Assembly (NCBI GenBank): GCA_900754615.1 | Contig: CAAEDN010000110.1 | Coordinates: forward strand, 1-12,375 | Source of the DNA: an uncultured Holdemanella sp. | GTDB taxonomy: Bacteria; Bacillota_I; Bacilli_A; Erysipelotrichales; Erysipelotrichaceae | DNA: 12,375 bases | Direction: 5' to 3' | Shown here: positions 6,274-12,375 of the stretch, one piece after another | Layout of the letters: each line of letters starts with the position of its first letter | Position numbering within the stretch: position 1 is the first letter of the stretch | The notes under the pieces: model-generated | Databases searched by the model: none | What the model was told of the DNA's origin: nothing | What the model saw: the letters and a program-made list of their open reading frames with translations, nothing else | Position numbers and translations under genes: made by a program

Positions 6274-7415
6274 GCTAATTTCTTTTCAATGTCTTCAATT
6301 TCTTGTTCTAGTTGTTTAATAAAATCTTCTTTATCTTCAACTTGATCCTGTAAGTCAGCCACTGTTGCTTCACTTACTAAACCAGTCATATCATCTTGAA
6401 GGCGTTTAATTTGACGCTTTTGATTTGCGATTTGTTCCTCTTTACGAGAAATAATTTCCTGCATATGTTCACGCCAGTTTGCACGGCGCTTTTCACTAGC
6501 TTCTTTTAGACCAGCAAAATATTCGCCCATGACACCTCTGAATTCATTCCAAATTTCATCTTCTTTATCTTTTCCACAGAAACCAATTGATTTCCATTTG
6601 TTAGATAATTCTTTCATCATTGCAGTTTGTTCACGAGTATATTCCTGTAAACCAGCAATTGATTTTGCTTCTTTAACTAAAGCTTGTTTCTCAGCGTACT
6701 TTTCATCATGTTCTTCATGTAATTTTTCATAGAACTCATTACGCTTTGCATAGAAGTTTTGACGAGCTGTATTGAATGCATTCCACAAATCATCATCAAA
6801 TTCACGTCCTGCATTTCCAGCAGCCTTCCATGCATTCATTAATTCTTTATATTTAGCGCTTGTTTTTTGCCATTCTTCAGAATCCTGTAAAGCCTTTGCC
6901 TTTTCAATCAAATCTTCTTTTACTTTTTTGGCATTTTCAAACTGAACTGTTCTATTTTCCCAATTTTTGTGTTTACGATCATAGAACTTTTGACGAGCTG
7001 CATTAAAACGATTCCACAATTCGTCATCTGCTTTCTTTCCAGCATTTCCAGCAACTTTCCATTCATCCATTAATGATGTCATTTTTTCCGTTGCCTTTTT
7101 AAAGTCATCTGATAAAGAAGTTTTTTCTGCCTCTTTAATCAATGCTTCTTTTACATCTACAACCTTTTGAGACAATTCCTTCTGCTTTTCATATACTTTT
7201 TCAATATTTGCTTCAAATTCTTCTCTTAATTTTTCTTCTGCTAAAGACTCACCAAAGCCAGTCTTTCTCCATCTTTTTTTCAAATCATTCACAAAGCGTA
7301 CTGCTTCACTGAAATCTTCAATTTCATCAACTTTTTTTGATTCTTCGACAAGAGCCTCTTTTTGGTCAATACCAGCTTCCATATCTTCGAATTCTTCGTA
7401 AAAATCTTTTTCCAT
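6267..7415 (-). CDS. DUF349 repeat, coiled-coil protein
   Basis: This 382-residue, highly charged protein is built from four DUF349 repeats at about 21-80, 90-150, 165-230 and 244-310. Each carries a core such as EWKVAGNAG...DDELWNRFNAARQKFY. The conserved tryptophans (W119, W134; W196, W211; W274, W289) are present in repeats 2-4, while repeat 1 (RWRKTGFGESLAEEKLREEF) is more divergent. Residues 315-382 form a long acidic coiled coil. There are no membrane segments, so it is cytoplasmic. DUF349 proteins are widespread in bacteria but their biochemical role is not well defined, so none is assigned. An extended -10 promoter lies about 40 bp upstream; the ribosome site is weak (GAGTAG region). 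The tRNA pair lies upstream on the same strand but is separated by a terminator. Confidence 0.9.
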   Translation of the reverse strand: MEKDFYEEFEDMEAGIDQKEALVEESKKVDEIEDFSEAVRFVNDLKKRWRKTGFGESLAEEKLREEFEANIEKVYEKQKELSQKVVDVKEALIKEAEKTSLSDDFKKATEKMTSLMDEWKVAGNAGKKADDELWNRFNAARQKFYDRKHKNWENRTVQFENAKKVKEDLIEKAKALQDSEEWQKTSAKYKELMNAWKAAGNAGREFDDDLWNAFNTARQNFYAKRNEFYEKLHEEHDEKYAEKQALVKEAKSIAGLQEYTREQTAMMKELSNKWKSIGFCGKDKEDEIWNEFRGVMGEYFAGLKEASEKRRANWREHMQEIISRKEEQIANQKRQIKRLQDDMTGLVSEATVADLQDQVEDKEDFIKQLEQEIEDIEKKLAE

Positions 7416-7453
7416 ACAATCTACTCAGCTTTCTAATCATCCGATTACTTATG

Positions 7454-7462
7454 ATTATACCA
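7454..7462 (-). promoter_or_regulatory. Extended -10 promoter of the DUF349 gene
   Basis: The minus strand reads TGGTATAAT (7462-7454): a perfect -10 with the TGn extension. The expected -35 region is only T-rich, which extended -10 promoters tolerate. It implies a leader of about 30 nt. Confidence 0.6.
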
Positions 7463-7479
7463 TAGAATAAAAAAAGTAT

Positions 7480-7503
7480 AAAAAAAAACTGCATAAGCAG
7501 TTT
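7480..7503 (-). terminator. Intrinsic terminator after the tRNA pair
   Basis: AAACTGC/GCAGTTT (7503-7497 and 7492-7486 on the minus strand) form a 7-bp stem around a 4-nt loop, and the T run continues to 7480. It ends the tRNA transcript just before the DUF349 promoter. Confidence 0.8.
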
Positions 7504-7515
7504 AAATTTTACAAT

Positions 7516-7591
7516 TGGTGGAGCGTATCGGGATCGAACCGATGACCCCCTGCGTGCAAGGCAGGTGCTCTCCCAGCTGAGCTAACACCCC
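7516..7591 (-). tRNA. tRNA-Ala (TGC anticodon)
   Basis: This 76-nt gene folds as a complete cloverleaf. The anticodon loop CTTGCAC sits between CCTGC and GCAGG, the T-loop is TTCGATC, and CCA is encoded at the 3' end (7518-7516). The acceptor stem has the G3:U70 wobble pair that alanyl-tRNA synthetase recognises. It lies 26 nt downstream of tRNA-Ile on the same strand. Confidence 0.97.
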
Positions 7592-7600
7592 ACAACATTA

Positions 7601-7710
<110 letters not shown>

Positions 7711-7715
7711 CATAT

Positions 7716-7743
7716 ATAATACCATGTATTTTAATAATTGCAA
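7716..7743 (-). promoter_or_regulatory. Promoter of the tRNA-Ile/tRNA-Ala pair
   Basis: The minus strand reads TTGCAA (7743-7738), a 16-bp spacer ending in TGG, and TATTAT (7721-7716). It sits 22 bp before the tRNA-Ile gene and 8 bp past the stop of the upstream exporter gene. Confidence 0.6.
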
Positions 7744-7751
7744 GTGTTTTT

Positions 7752-8207
7752 TTATTTTTTTATATTAAATTTTCTTTTTTCCTGATAATATACTCGCATT
7801 ATCGTAGAAACCAAGAGTACTCCTAGTGCTAAAACCCCTGCTATACTCAATGTTTCAAGTCCCATATTCAACGTTTTTTGCGCATCCCCACGAATAGCTG
7901 CAAGCATCGTACGATACATTCCCCCTCCTGGAACCAAAGGAATTAATGCACAAACCAAAAATGTAGTAACAGGCGTTTTACATTGACGAGCCAATATTTC
8001 TGATCCGAAGGCTAAACCTAAAGCCCCATAGAAATTGGATAATATTTCAGAACACCCAAAATAAAGGGCCACCTTATAACAAGCTCCCCCAATGGCACCT
8101 ACAACTCCGGCAAGCCATAGATTTCTGCCTTTAATATTAAATAAAAATCCAAATCCCAAGCTTGAAAGGAATGAAGAAATTCCTGATTTCAAAATTACAT
8201 ACAACAT
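7752..8207 (-). CDS. Threonine/serine exporter family protein, small subunit (ThrE_2-like)
   Basis: This 151-residue protein has four or five hydrophobic segments and no other domain. It carries GSEILARQCKTPVTTFLV (68-85) and the loop LIPLVPGGGMYRTM (88-101), which mark the short half of split ThrE exporters (ThrE_2/DUF3815). Together with the larger subunit encoded just upstream it would form an inner-membrane exporter of threonine, serine or a related metabolite; the substrate is inferred from the family. Its ribosome site AGAGGA (8220-8215) overlaps the stop codon of the upstream gene and the gap is 11 nt, so the two are translationally close and co-transcribed. The stop lies almost inside the tRNA promoter, and I see no terminator hairpin after it. 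Confidence 0.88.
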   Translation of the reverse strand: MLYVILKSGISSFLSSLGFGFLFNIKGRNLWLAGVVGAIGGACYKVALYFGCSEILSNFYGALGLAFGSEILARQCKTPVTTFLVCALIPLVPGGGMYRTMLAAIRGDAQKTLNMGLETLSIAGVLALGVLLVSTIMRVYYQEKRKFNIKK

Positions 8208-8218
8208 TTTCTATTCCT

Positions 8219-8968
8219 CTATATCCAAAAATACATCACAAAACCAGCACCAACCGCAATGGCAACCGCACATAAAAAAGCATCTGCAGCTCTAGCAACG
8301 CCTGAAACATAATCCCCTGCAATCGTATCTCGAATCGCATTTGTGATTGCAAGTCCAGGTACCAACAACATAAAACTAGAAATAATTATAATATCCACAT
8401 TGGTCTGTGGTAAAAAATGATGAATGCATAGAGCACTCAGTGCGGCAGATCCTGCGGATATCGCATTGTTTAAAAATGAATTCAGATTGTGTTTAGATAA
8501 AAAGCAACTTATACAACGAATCAAAATTCCAATAAAAAAGGACATACAAATTTCCAATATCGTCCCATTAAAAAAGATTCCAAATCCAGCTGCACCAACA
8601 GCACCAAACAACATCGTTTTAAAAAAAGAGTATCTCGGCATTTCTTTAATTTTTTCTAACGTAGCAGCCAGTTCATCGACTGATATCGGATTTGAACATA
8701 TACTTCTAGAAAGCGTATTAATTTGATCGATACGATTTAAATCTACTTCTCCTGTATGCACTCTACAAATACGCGTTACCGTTTTATTGTCATATGTTAA
8801 AGAGAACATGATACCCGTCAAAGTTACATAGCTATCCGCATATTCAATTCCTTCAAAACAACGACACATCCTTACCATTGTTTCTTCGACACGATTGACT
8901 TCCGCACCACTCTCAACTAACATCTTTCCAGCTTCAATAATTGTATTTAATAACTTCTCTATATTCAT
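8219..8968 (-). CDS. Threonine/serine exporter family protein, large subunit (ThrE/DUF1212-like)
   Basis: This 249-residue protein has a soluble N-terminal part (1-112) with the family motif SGAEVNRVEETM (20-31). About five membrane helices follow (115-249), including the conserved LVPGLAITNAIRDTIAGDYVSGVARAADAFL (202-232). In the single-chain ThrE of Corynebacterium this segment is fused to the part encoded by the next gene; here they are split, as in many Firmicutes. The start matches the family N-terminus, but no Shine-Dalgarno precedes it. Instead TGTTATAAT ends 6 nt before the ATG, so the mRNA is probably leaderless. Confidence 0.9.
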   Translation of the reverse strand: MNIEKLLNTIIEAGKMLVESGAEVNRVEETMVRMCRCFEGIEYADSYVTLTGIMFSLTYDNKTVTRICRVHTGEVDLNRIDQINTLSRSICSNPISVDELAATLEKIKEMPRYSFFKTMLFGAVGAAGFGIFFNGTILEICMSFFIGILIRCISCFLSKHNLNSFLNNAISAGSAALSALCIHHFLPQTNVDIIIISSFMLLVPGLAITNAIRDTIAGDYVSGVARAADAFLCAVAIAVGAGFVMYFWI

Positions 8969-8974
8969 AACAAG

Positions 8975-8983
8975 ATTATAACA
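8975..8983 (-). promoter_or_regulatory. Extended -10 promoter of the exporter genes, leaderless type
   Basis: The minus strand reads TGTTATAAT (8983-8975), then CTTGTT and the ATG at 8968. The usual -10 to start distance puts the first transcribed base at the A of ATG. The -35 zone falls in the T run of the preceding terminator and has no good match. Confidence 0.55.
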
Positions 8984-8989
8984 AAATAT

Positions 8990-9019
8990 AAAAAAAATAT
9001 AAGCAGAAAAACTGCTTAT
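8990..9019 (-). terminator. Intrinsic terminator after the Na/Pi cotransporter gene
   Basis: On the minus strand ATAAGCAG (9019-9012) and CTGCTTAT (9006-8999) form a perfect 8-bp stem around a 5-nt loop. An A and eight Ts follow (8998-8990). The stem overlaps the last base of the stop codon (9021-9019). Confidence 0.82.
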
Positions 9020-10632
9020 TAATCAGGAATCTCAAAAGTGATTTTATCAAGCTCTTGAGATACATTTAACGCATGGTCATTAATACGTTCAAAATCCGTA
9101 AAAATACGCGACAACATCATACTTACTTCACTAGAACACTTCTGTTGTTTAAGTGCTTGAATCTGTGCTTCACGCCAACTTGATACAAGTGTATCAATCA
9201 CATCATCCTTACGTTCTGCCTCATCCACGTCATCTAAATCATTTTTCATATCCACACATAACTTCTTCATGTGCTCTAAAATTTCAATTTCAGATATCGT
9301 CATATCTCCTTGAAGACGTTTTGTCGCCTGATGATTCATATTCACCGCATAATCACTAATACGTTCAATATCCACTAACATTAAATAATAGCTAGACAAG
9401 GCTTGAGAAATATTCACATTTAAATTTGGCGTAGCTAAAGCCGTACTAATATATTCACTAATGACTTTATCCAAGTAATTGACAGTATCTTCTCTTTTAT
9501 AAATCTGTTCATCCGTATTATCACTAAATTGAAGCAACTGGTCAAACGACTGATTTACATTCTCATACGCAAGCTCTAACATGTGCATTGTTTCATCATT
9601 GATTTGTTTTACAGAAATAGCCGCACCACCAATCATCTTCTTAGACTTTGGCAATGGTTGTAAATATAACAGACGGCTATCCTCAGATTCTTTTACTTCC
9701 ACAGGCAAGATGCGTTGTGCAAACTCAGCCAAATATTTTCCAAATGGAAGTAATAAAATTGTTGTACAAACATTAAACAAAGTATGCATATTCGCGATCT
9801 GTGCTGTTGCATTGTATGGAGTCCAATGAATAACCATAGACACTAATGGAGTACACATACATACAATTGTAAAAATTGTTGTACCAATGATATTAAAGCT
9901 CAAGTGAATGGCGGTAGCTTGTTTAGCTTCACGACTTGTTCCAATTGAGGCAAGAACTGCTGTAATACAAGTACCAATATTCTGTCCAAATAATACATAT
10001 ACAGCTCCATCTAAGCCAATAACACCACTGGCTGCCAATGCCTGTAAAATACCTACTGAAGCTGAACTCGATTGAATCAAAGCCGTAAATCCTGCACCCA
10101 CCAAAATACCTACTAATGGATTTGAGAAGTGTGTGACTAATTCAACAAATTCTTTCGATTCTCTTAATGGCATCATAGCTGTACTCATCATATTCATACC
10201 AATAAAAAGAATACCCAAACCTGCAATGATCTGTCCAATATCAGTTGCCTTGGCACTCTTTGTAAACATAATCAATGCCACACCCATAAAGGCAACTAAT
10301 GGAGCAATGGCACTTACATCTAACGCAATCAACTGACCCGTAATGGTTGTACCCACGTTAGCCCCCATAATAATCCATACAGCTTGTTGTAAAGTCATCA
10401 TCTGTGCGTTGACAAAACCGACAACCATGACAGTTGTTGCACTCGAACTTTGAATTACTGCTGTGACAAGAGCACCTACAATTACACCCAAAAATCGATT
10501 CGAAGTTAATTTTTCTAATATTTGTTTTAAACGATCTCCAGCCGCAGCTTCAAGACCATTTCCCATCATTTGCATTCCATATAGGAATAACGCTAAACCG
10601 CCCAATAAAGACAATATATTTGTTGTTGTCAT
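9019..10632 (-). CDS. Na+/phosphate cotransporter family protein with C-terminal PhoU domain
   Basis: This 537-residue membrane protein probably imports phosphate with Na+ (NptA/YjbB-type). The transport domain (about 5-310) shows the duplicated signature: QSSSATTVMV at 61-70 with GANVGTT at 90-96, repeated as QSSSASVGIL at 187-196 with GQNIGTC at 216-222. Residues 345-530 are a PhoU-like helical domain with two metal-binding-type motifs, DIERISDYAVNM (421-432) and FTDFERINDHALNV (511-524). The start is taken as the ATG at 10632, because AAGGTGG (10644-10638) is a good ribosome site 5 nt upstream; a GTG at 10641 lies within that site. It is divergent from the M20 amidohydrolase. TTAACA repeats spaced like PhoP boxes lie about 70-100 bp upstream, suggesting phosphate control. 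Confidence 0.94.
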   Translation of the reverse strand: MTTTNILSLLGGLALFLYGMQMMGNGLEAAAGDRLKQILEKLTSNRFLGVIVGALVTAVIQSSSATTVMVVGFVNAQMMTLQQAVWIIMGANVGTTITGQLIALDVSAIAPLVAFMGVALIMFTKSAKATDIGQIIAGLGILFIGMNMMSTAMMPLRESKEFVELVTHFSNPLVGILVGAGFTALIQSSSASVGILQALAASGVIGLDGAVYVLFGQNIGTCITAVLASIGTSREAKQATAIHLSFNIIGTTIFTIVCMCTPLVSMVIHWTPYNATAQIANMHTLFNVCTTILLLPFGKYLAEFAQRILPVEVKESEDSRLLYLQPLPKSKKMIGGAAISVKQINDETMHMLELAYENVNQSFDQLLQFSDNTDEQIYKREDTVNYLDKVISEYISTALATPNLNVNISQALSSYYLMLVDIERISDYAVNMNHQATKRLQGDMTISEIEILEHMKKLCVDMKNDLDDVDEAERKDDVIDTLVSSWREAQIQALKQQKCSSEVSMMLSRIFTDFERINDHALNVSQELDKITFEIPD

Positions 10633-10637
10633 ACTTT

Positions 10638-10644
10638 CCACCTT
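10638..10644 (-). promoter_or_regulatory. Ribosome binding site fixing the Na/Pi cotransporter start
   Basis: AAGGTGG on the minus strand is one base from the ideal AAGGAGG and 5 nt from the ATG at 10632. It overlaps the in-frame GTG at 10641-10639, which is therefore unlikely to be the start. Confidence 0.7.
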
Positions 10645-10699
10645 TTCATATTTTCGTTTTTAATATAAATTTAAACAGAAATTCATACTATCTTTACAT

Positions 10700-10728
10700 T
10701 GTTAAATCTTTGTTAAAATTATTTAACA
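10700..10728 (-). promoter_or_regulatory. PhoP-box-like TTAACA repeats in the divergent promoter region
   Basis: On the minus strand TTAACA occurs at 10716-10711 and again at 10705-10700, exactly 11 bp apart. A third copy on the plus strand (10723-10728) forms the perfect palindrome TGTTAAA-ATTA-TTTAACA (10711-10728). Direct TTAACA-like hexamers with 5-bp gaps are the known Bacillus PhoP binding pattern. The strand and place suit control of the phosphate transporter. Confidence 0.45.
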
Positions 10729-10749
10729 TTTCAAAACAGGTAGTATAAT
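10722..10749 (+). promoter_or_regulatory. Promoter of the M20 amidohydrolase
   Basis: A perfect TATAAT (10744-10749) lies 22 bp before the ATG. Upstream TTAACA (10723-10728, 15-bp spacer) or TTTAAC (10722-10727, 16-bp spacer) can serve as -35. The -35 coincides with one arm of the palindrome, so a bound regulator would affect it. Confidence 0.55.
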
Positions 10750-10771
10750 AAACACAAAAAAGGAGATTTTT

Positions 10772-11860
10772 ATGCCAACAATCATAGAAAACAGAAGGAA
10801 TTTACACCAAATTCCCGAAATAGAACTATTGACGCAGAAAACAGCACAATATATTGAAAACATTTTAGACTTATATGACTGCACCATTGATCATCCCATC
10901 CAAAATAGTATAACCGCCTATTTTGATAACCAAAAAGAAAAGACAATCGTATTCCGTTCTGATATGGATGCTCTTCCTATGGAAGAAAATACAGACCTAG
11001 AATTCAAAAGCACCAATGGATGTATGCACGCCTGTGGGCACGATGGCCATATGGCTATGGTTCTAGAATTAGCGAAATATGCCAAGGAAAGCGACTATAA
11101 CGTATTATTGTTATTTCAACCAGGCGAAGAAAAACCTGGTGGCGCCAAACCTATCATTGAATCTAAATTCTTCGATAAATTTAATATTGCCGCCATCTAT
11201 GGAACACACATCTATCCAGAACTTGAAAAAGGTAAAGTCTATACTCGTCCAAATGAAATGATGGCAGGCGGATGCGAATTCGAATTACTAGTAAAAGGAA
11301 AAGCCAGTCATGCAGCCCAACCTCAAAATGGAATCAATGCACTAACGGCTTGTGTAGAAATTTTACAAAAATCTTTAGAACAAGAAGAAAAAGCCTTTGA
11401 CAACAATACATTCCACCTATTACACTTTGGTACTTTCCATTCTGGCCAAGCCTTCAATATCATTGCAGATCAAGCTCACGTAAGAGGCTCTATTCGTTAT
11501 TATGATTCAAAGGTATTTGATCAAATTGTTGATATCATTGAACAAAACATGAATCATGCAATTAAAAAATACAAGGTACAAGTAAACTTCAAAATAAATC
11601 ATCACTATCCACCAGTATTCAACAACGAAGAATTATTCTATACCCTATACAAAAAAAATCTTTTCAACAAACTTGAAAGTCCTGTACTCATTAGCGAAGA
11701 CTTTGGTTACTATAGAAACGTAGCCCCATCCATTTTCTTCTTTTTAGGTACGGGAGACACCATTCCATTACACTCAAACAAGTTCACTTTTGATGAAGAC
11801 ATCTTATACAAAGGTGTAGAACTATACAGGAAACTATTAACGACAAAAATCCCATTCTAG
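10772..11860 (+). CDS. M20 family amidohydrolase (N-acyl amino acid / N-acetyldiaminopimelate deacetylase-like)
   Basis: This 362-residue cytoplasmic metallohydrolase removes an acyl group from an amino acid derivative. The M20 metal site is visible: FRSDMDALPMEE (61-72), HACGHDGH (86-93, ligands C88 and H90), QPGEEKPGGAKP (116-127, catalytic E119 and metal-binding E120), GTHIYPE (144-150, H146) and H334 in PLHSNKF. Residues 170-285 form the lid/dimer domain with KGKASHAAQPQNGINAL (175-191). The N-terminus RRNLHQIPEIEL and the PGGAKP loop resemble N-acetyldiaminopimelate deacetylases of the lysine/peptidoglycan pathway. The hippurate hydrolase/IAA-amino acid hydrolase branch looks similar, and no lysine genes lie nearby. 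AAGGAG (10760-10765) is 6 nt before the ATG, with a perfect -10 upstream. The stop codon lies in the terminator stem. Confidence 0.9.
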   Translation: MPTIIENRRNLHQIPEIELLTQKTAQYIENILDLYDCTIDHPIQNSITAYFDNQKEKTIVFRSDMDALPMEENTDLEFKSTNGCMHACGHDGHMAMVLELAKYAKESDYNVLLLFQPGEEKPGGAKPIIESKFFDKFNIAAIYGTHIYPELEKGKVYTRPNEMMAGGCEFELLVKGKASHAAQPQNGINALTACVEILQKSLEQEEKAFDNNTFHLLHFGTFHSGQAFNIIADQAHVRGSIRYYDSKVFDQIVDIIEQNMNHAIKKYKVQVNFKINHHYPPVFNNEELFYTLYKKNLFNKLESPVLISEDFGYYRNVAPSIFFFLGTGDTIPLHSNKFTFDEDILYKGVELYRKLLTTKIPF

Positions 11861-11881
11861 TAAGCACTAGGATGGGGTTTT
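11851..11881 (+). terminator. Intrinsic terminator containing the amidohydrolase stop codon
   Basis: CCCATTCTAG (11851-11860) pairs with CTAGGATGGG (11867-11876) with one T-G wobble and a 6-nt loop. G and TTTT follow. The TAG stop (11858-11860) forms the inner end of the stem. The sequence resembles the terminator at 49-75. Confidence 0.72.
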
Positions 11882-11890
11882 AGGTATCAT

Positions 11891-12013
11891 GATAACAAAA
11901 TCGGGTCAAAGTAAATGAACCCAAAAATCACTCAAATGGAGCTCAACCTATCCCGTTCAACTATTAAGCGCACATTAAATAGGTTGCAGCAACAAGAAAT
12001 TGTAAAGGAGTAG
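11891..12013 (+). pseudogene. Relic of a C-terminal winged helix-turn-helix domain
   Basis: One frame reads DNKIGSK, a stop (11912-11914), then M-NPKITQ-MELNLSRSTIKRTLNRL and ends at TAG (12011-12013). This resembles the C-terminal winged helix of AlbA/RecG-like putative transcription regulators (pattern NPKITQKELAEKLNISRSTIKR...L). The first helix seems shortened by about four codons, the in-frame stop separates the two parts, and the wing (usually GSNKxGYW) is absent. The 32-codon piece has no ribosome site. The parent gene is not present in the window, so this looks like the leftover of a deleted gene. The match is by eye. Confidence 0.45.
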
Positions 12014-12030
12014 CACGAGGCTACTCCTTT
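12004..12030 (-). terminator. Terminator hairpin after the C-terminal membrane protein
   Basis: AAAGGAGTAGC (12004-12014) and GCTACTCCTTT (12020-12030) form a perfect 11-bp stem with a 5-nt loop, 16 nt past the minus-strand stop. The U-tract is short (TTT) on either strand, so efficiency is uncertain. Its left arm overlaps the end of the winged-helix relic. Confidence 0.6.
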
Positions 12031-12046
12031 GTGTTATTAACTTTTA

Positions 12047-12375
12047 TTAAGCTTGTTGTGCTTGTTCGTCTTCATCATCGTCATCGACGTTTTTCCATTT
12101 ACGTCCTACAAAGAATACTACGATTTGTACTAATCCAATAACAACCATCCAAATTGTCCATTGATCTGTCCATGTCCATGCTAGACTCATGTCTTCAGTT
12201 ACTAGGAAGAATGCAACAGATACGATTGCGATTAGAACTGCAAGTACGCGAGTGAATACGCCACGTTTCTTTTCTTGTTCTTTTTCTTCATCTTCATTTG
12301 TAGTTGTTTGTTGTTTTGTTTCATCATCCTCTTCTTCGTCATCTTCATCTTTATGACGTTTAGAGATTAACAATA
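12047..12375 (-). CDS. C-terminal part of a membrane-anchored, acidic protein (5' end outside window)
   Basis: The open frame reaches the right edge without an ATG or ribosome site, so this is probably the end of a longer gene; a TTG at 12373 is an unlikely start. The visible 109 or so residues begin LLISKRHK, then an acidic linker (DEDDEEEDDETKQQ...EKEQEKK), a membrane helix (RVLAVLIAIVSVAFFLV), a short loop with TEDMSLAWTWTDQW, a second helix (TIWMVVIGLVQIVVFFV) and a cationic-then-acidic tail. This layout resembles the C-terminal membrane anchors of large Firmicutes surface proteins, where a first helix precedes the KR-rich acidic linker. That identification is from memory of the pattern. 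A terminator hairpin follows the stop. Confidence 0.7.
   Translation of the reverse strand, partial: LLISKRHKDEDDEEEDDETKQQTTTNEDEEKEQEKKRGVFTRVLAVLIAIVSVAFFLVTEDMSLAWTWTDQWTIWMVVIGLVQIVVFFVGRKWKNVDDDDEDEQAQQA

Noticed and set aside
10633..10641. GTG start for the Na/Pi cotransporter at 10641
   Set aside because: The GTG lies within the AAGGTGG ribosome site, which serves the ATG at 10632.

Overview
The window is AT-rich DNA from a low-GC Gram-positive bacterium. AAGGAG-type ribosome sites, short intergenic gaps, intrinsic terminators and the protein set (oleate hydratase, split ThrE transporter, DUF349 protein, Na/Pi-PhoU transporter, MATE pump) fit a gut Firmicute, possibly of the Erysipelotrichaceae; that placement is an inference. 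I see no CRISPR array, insertion sequence, rRNA or phage module.

Layout. Positions 1-12 hold the first codons of a minus-strand gene that leaves the window. At 84-2642 a MATE pump lies downstream of an AraC-type regulator on the minus strand, with a short terminator hairpin between them. A 90-residue orphan gene (2813-3085, minus) ends at a 16-bp perfect terminator stem. The next 300 bases carry a plus-strand promoter, a palindrome, and a structured stretch closed by a strong terminator just before a tetR gene: a candidate small RNA or attenuator. The TetR regulator (3386-3949) and oleate hydratase (4041-5999) form a regulator/enzyme pair for unsaturated fatty acids. The hydratase has an extra hydrophobic, lysine-rich N-terminus.

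From 6039 to 10632 everything is on the minus strand. Read in the direction of transcription this is a Na+/phosphate cotransporter with a PhoU tail, a two-gene ThrE/ThrE_2 amino acid exporter, a tRNA-Ile(GAT)-tRNA-Ala(TGC) pair, a four-repeat DUF349 coiled-coil protein and a 64-residue orphan. The divergent region 10633-10771 separates the phosphate transporter from an M20 amidohydrolase (10772-11860) and holds TTAACA repeats like PhoP boxes. A decayed winged-helix fragment (about 11891-12013) follows. The window ends in the C-terminal membrane segment of a protein that continues past the right edge.

The main points for follow-up are the structured RNA/operator region before tetR; two genes, thrE and tetR, that lack a Shine-Dalgarno and have a -10 box placed for a leaderless mRNA; the N-terminal extension on oleate hydratase; the PhoP-box-like repeats; the winged-helix relic; and the repeated use of terminator stems that overlap or abut the stop codon. 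I found no clearly new multi-gene system; most genes belong to known families.
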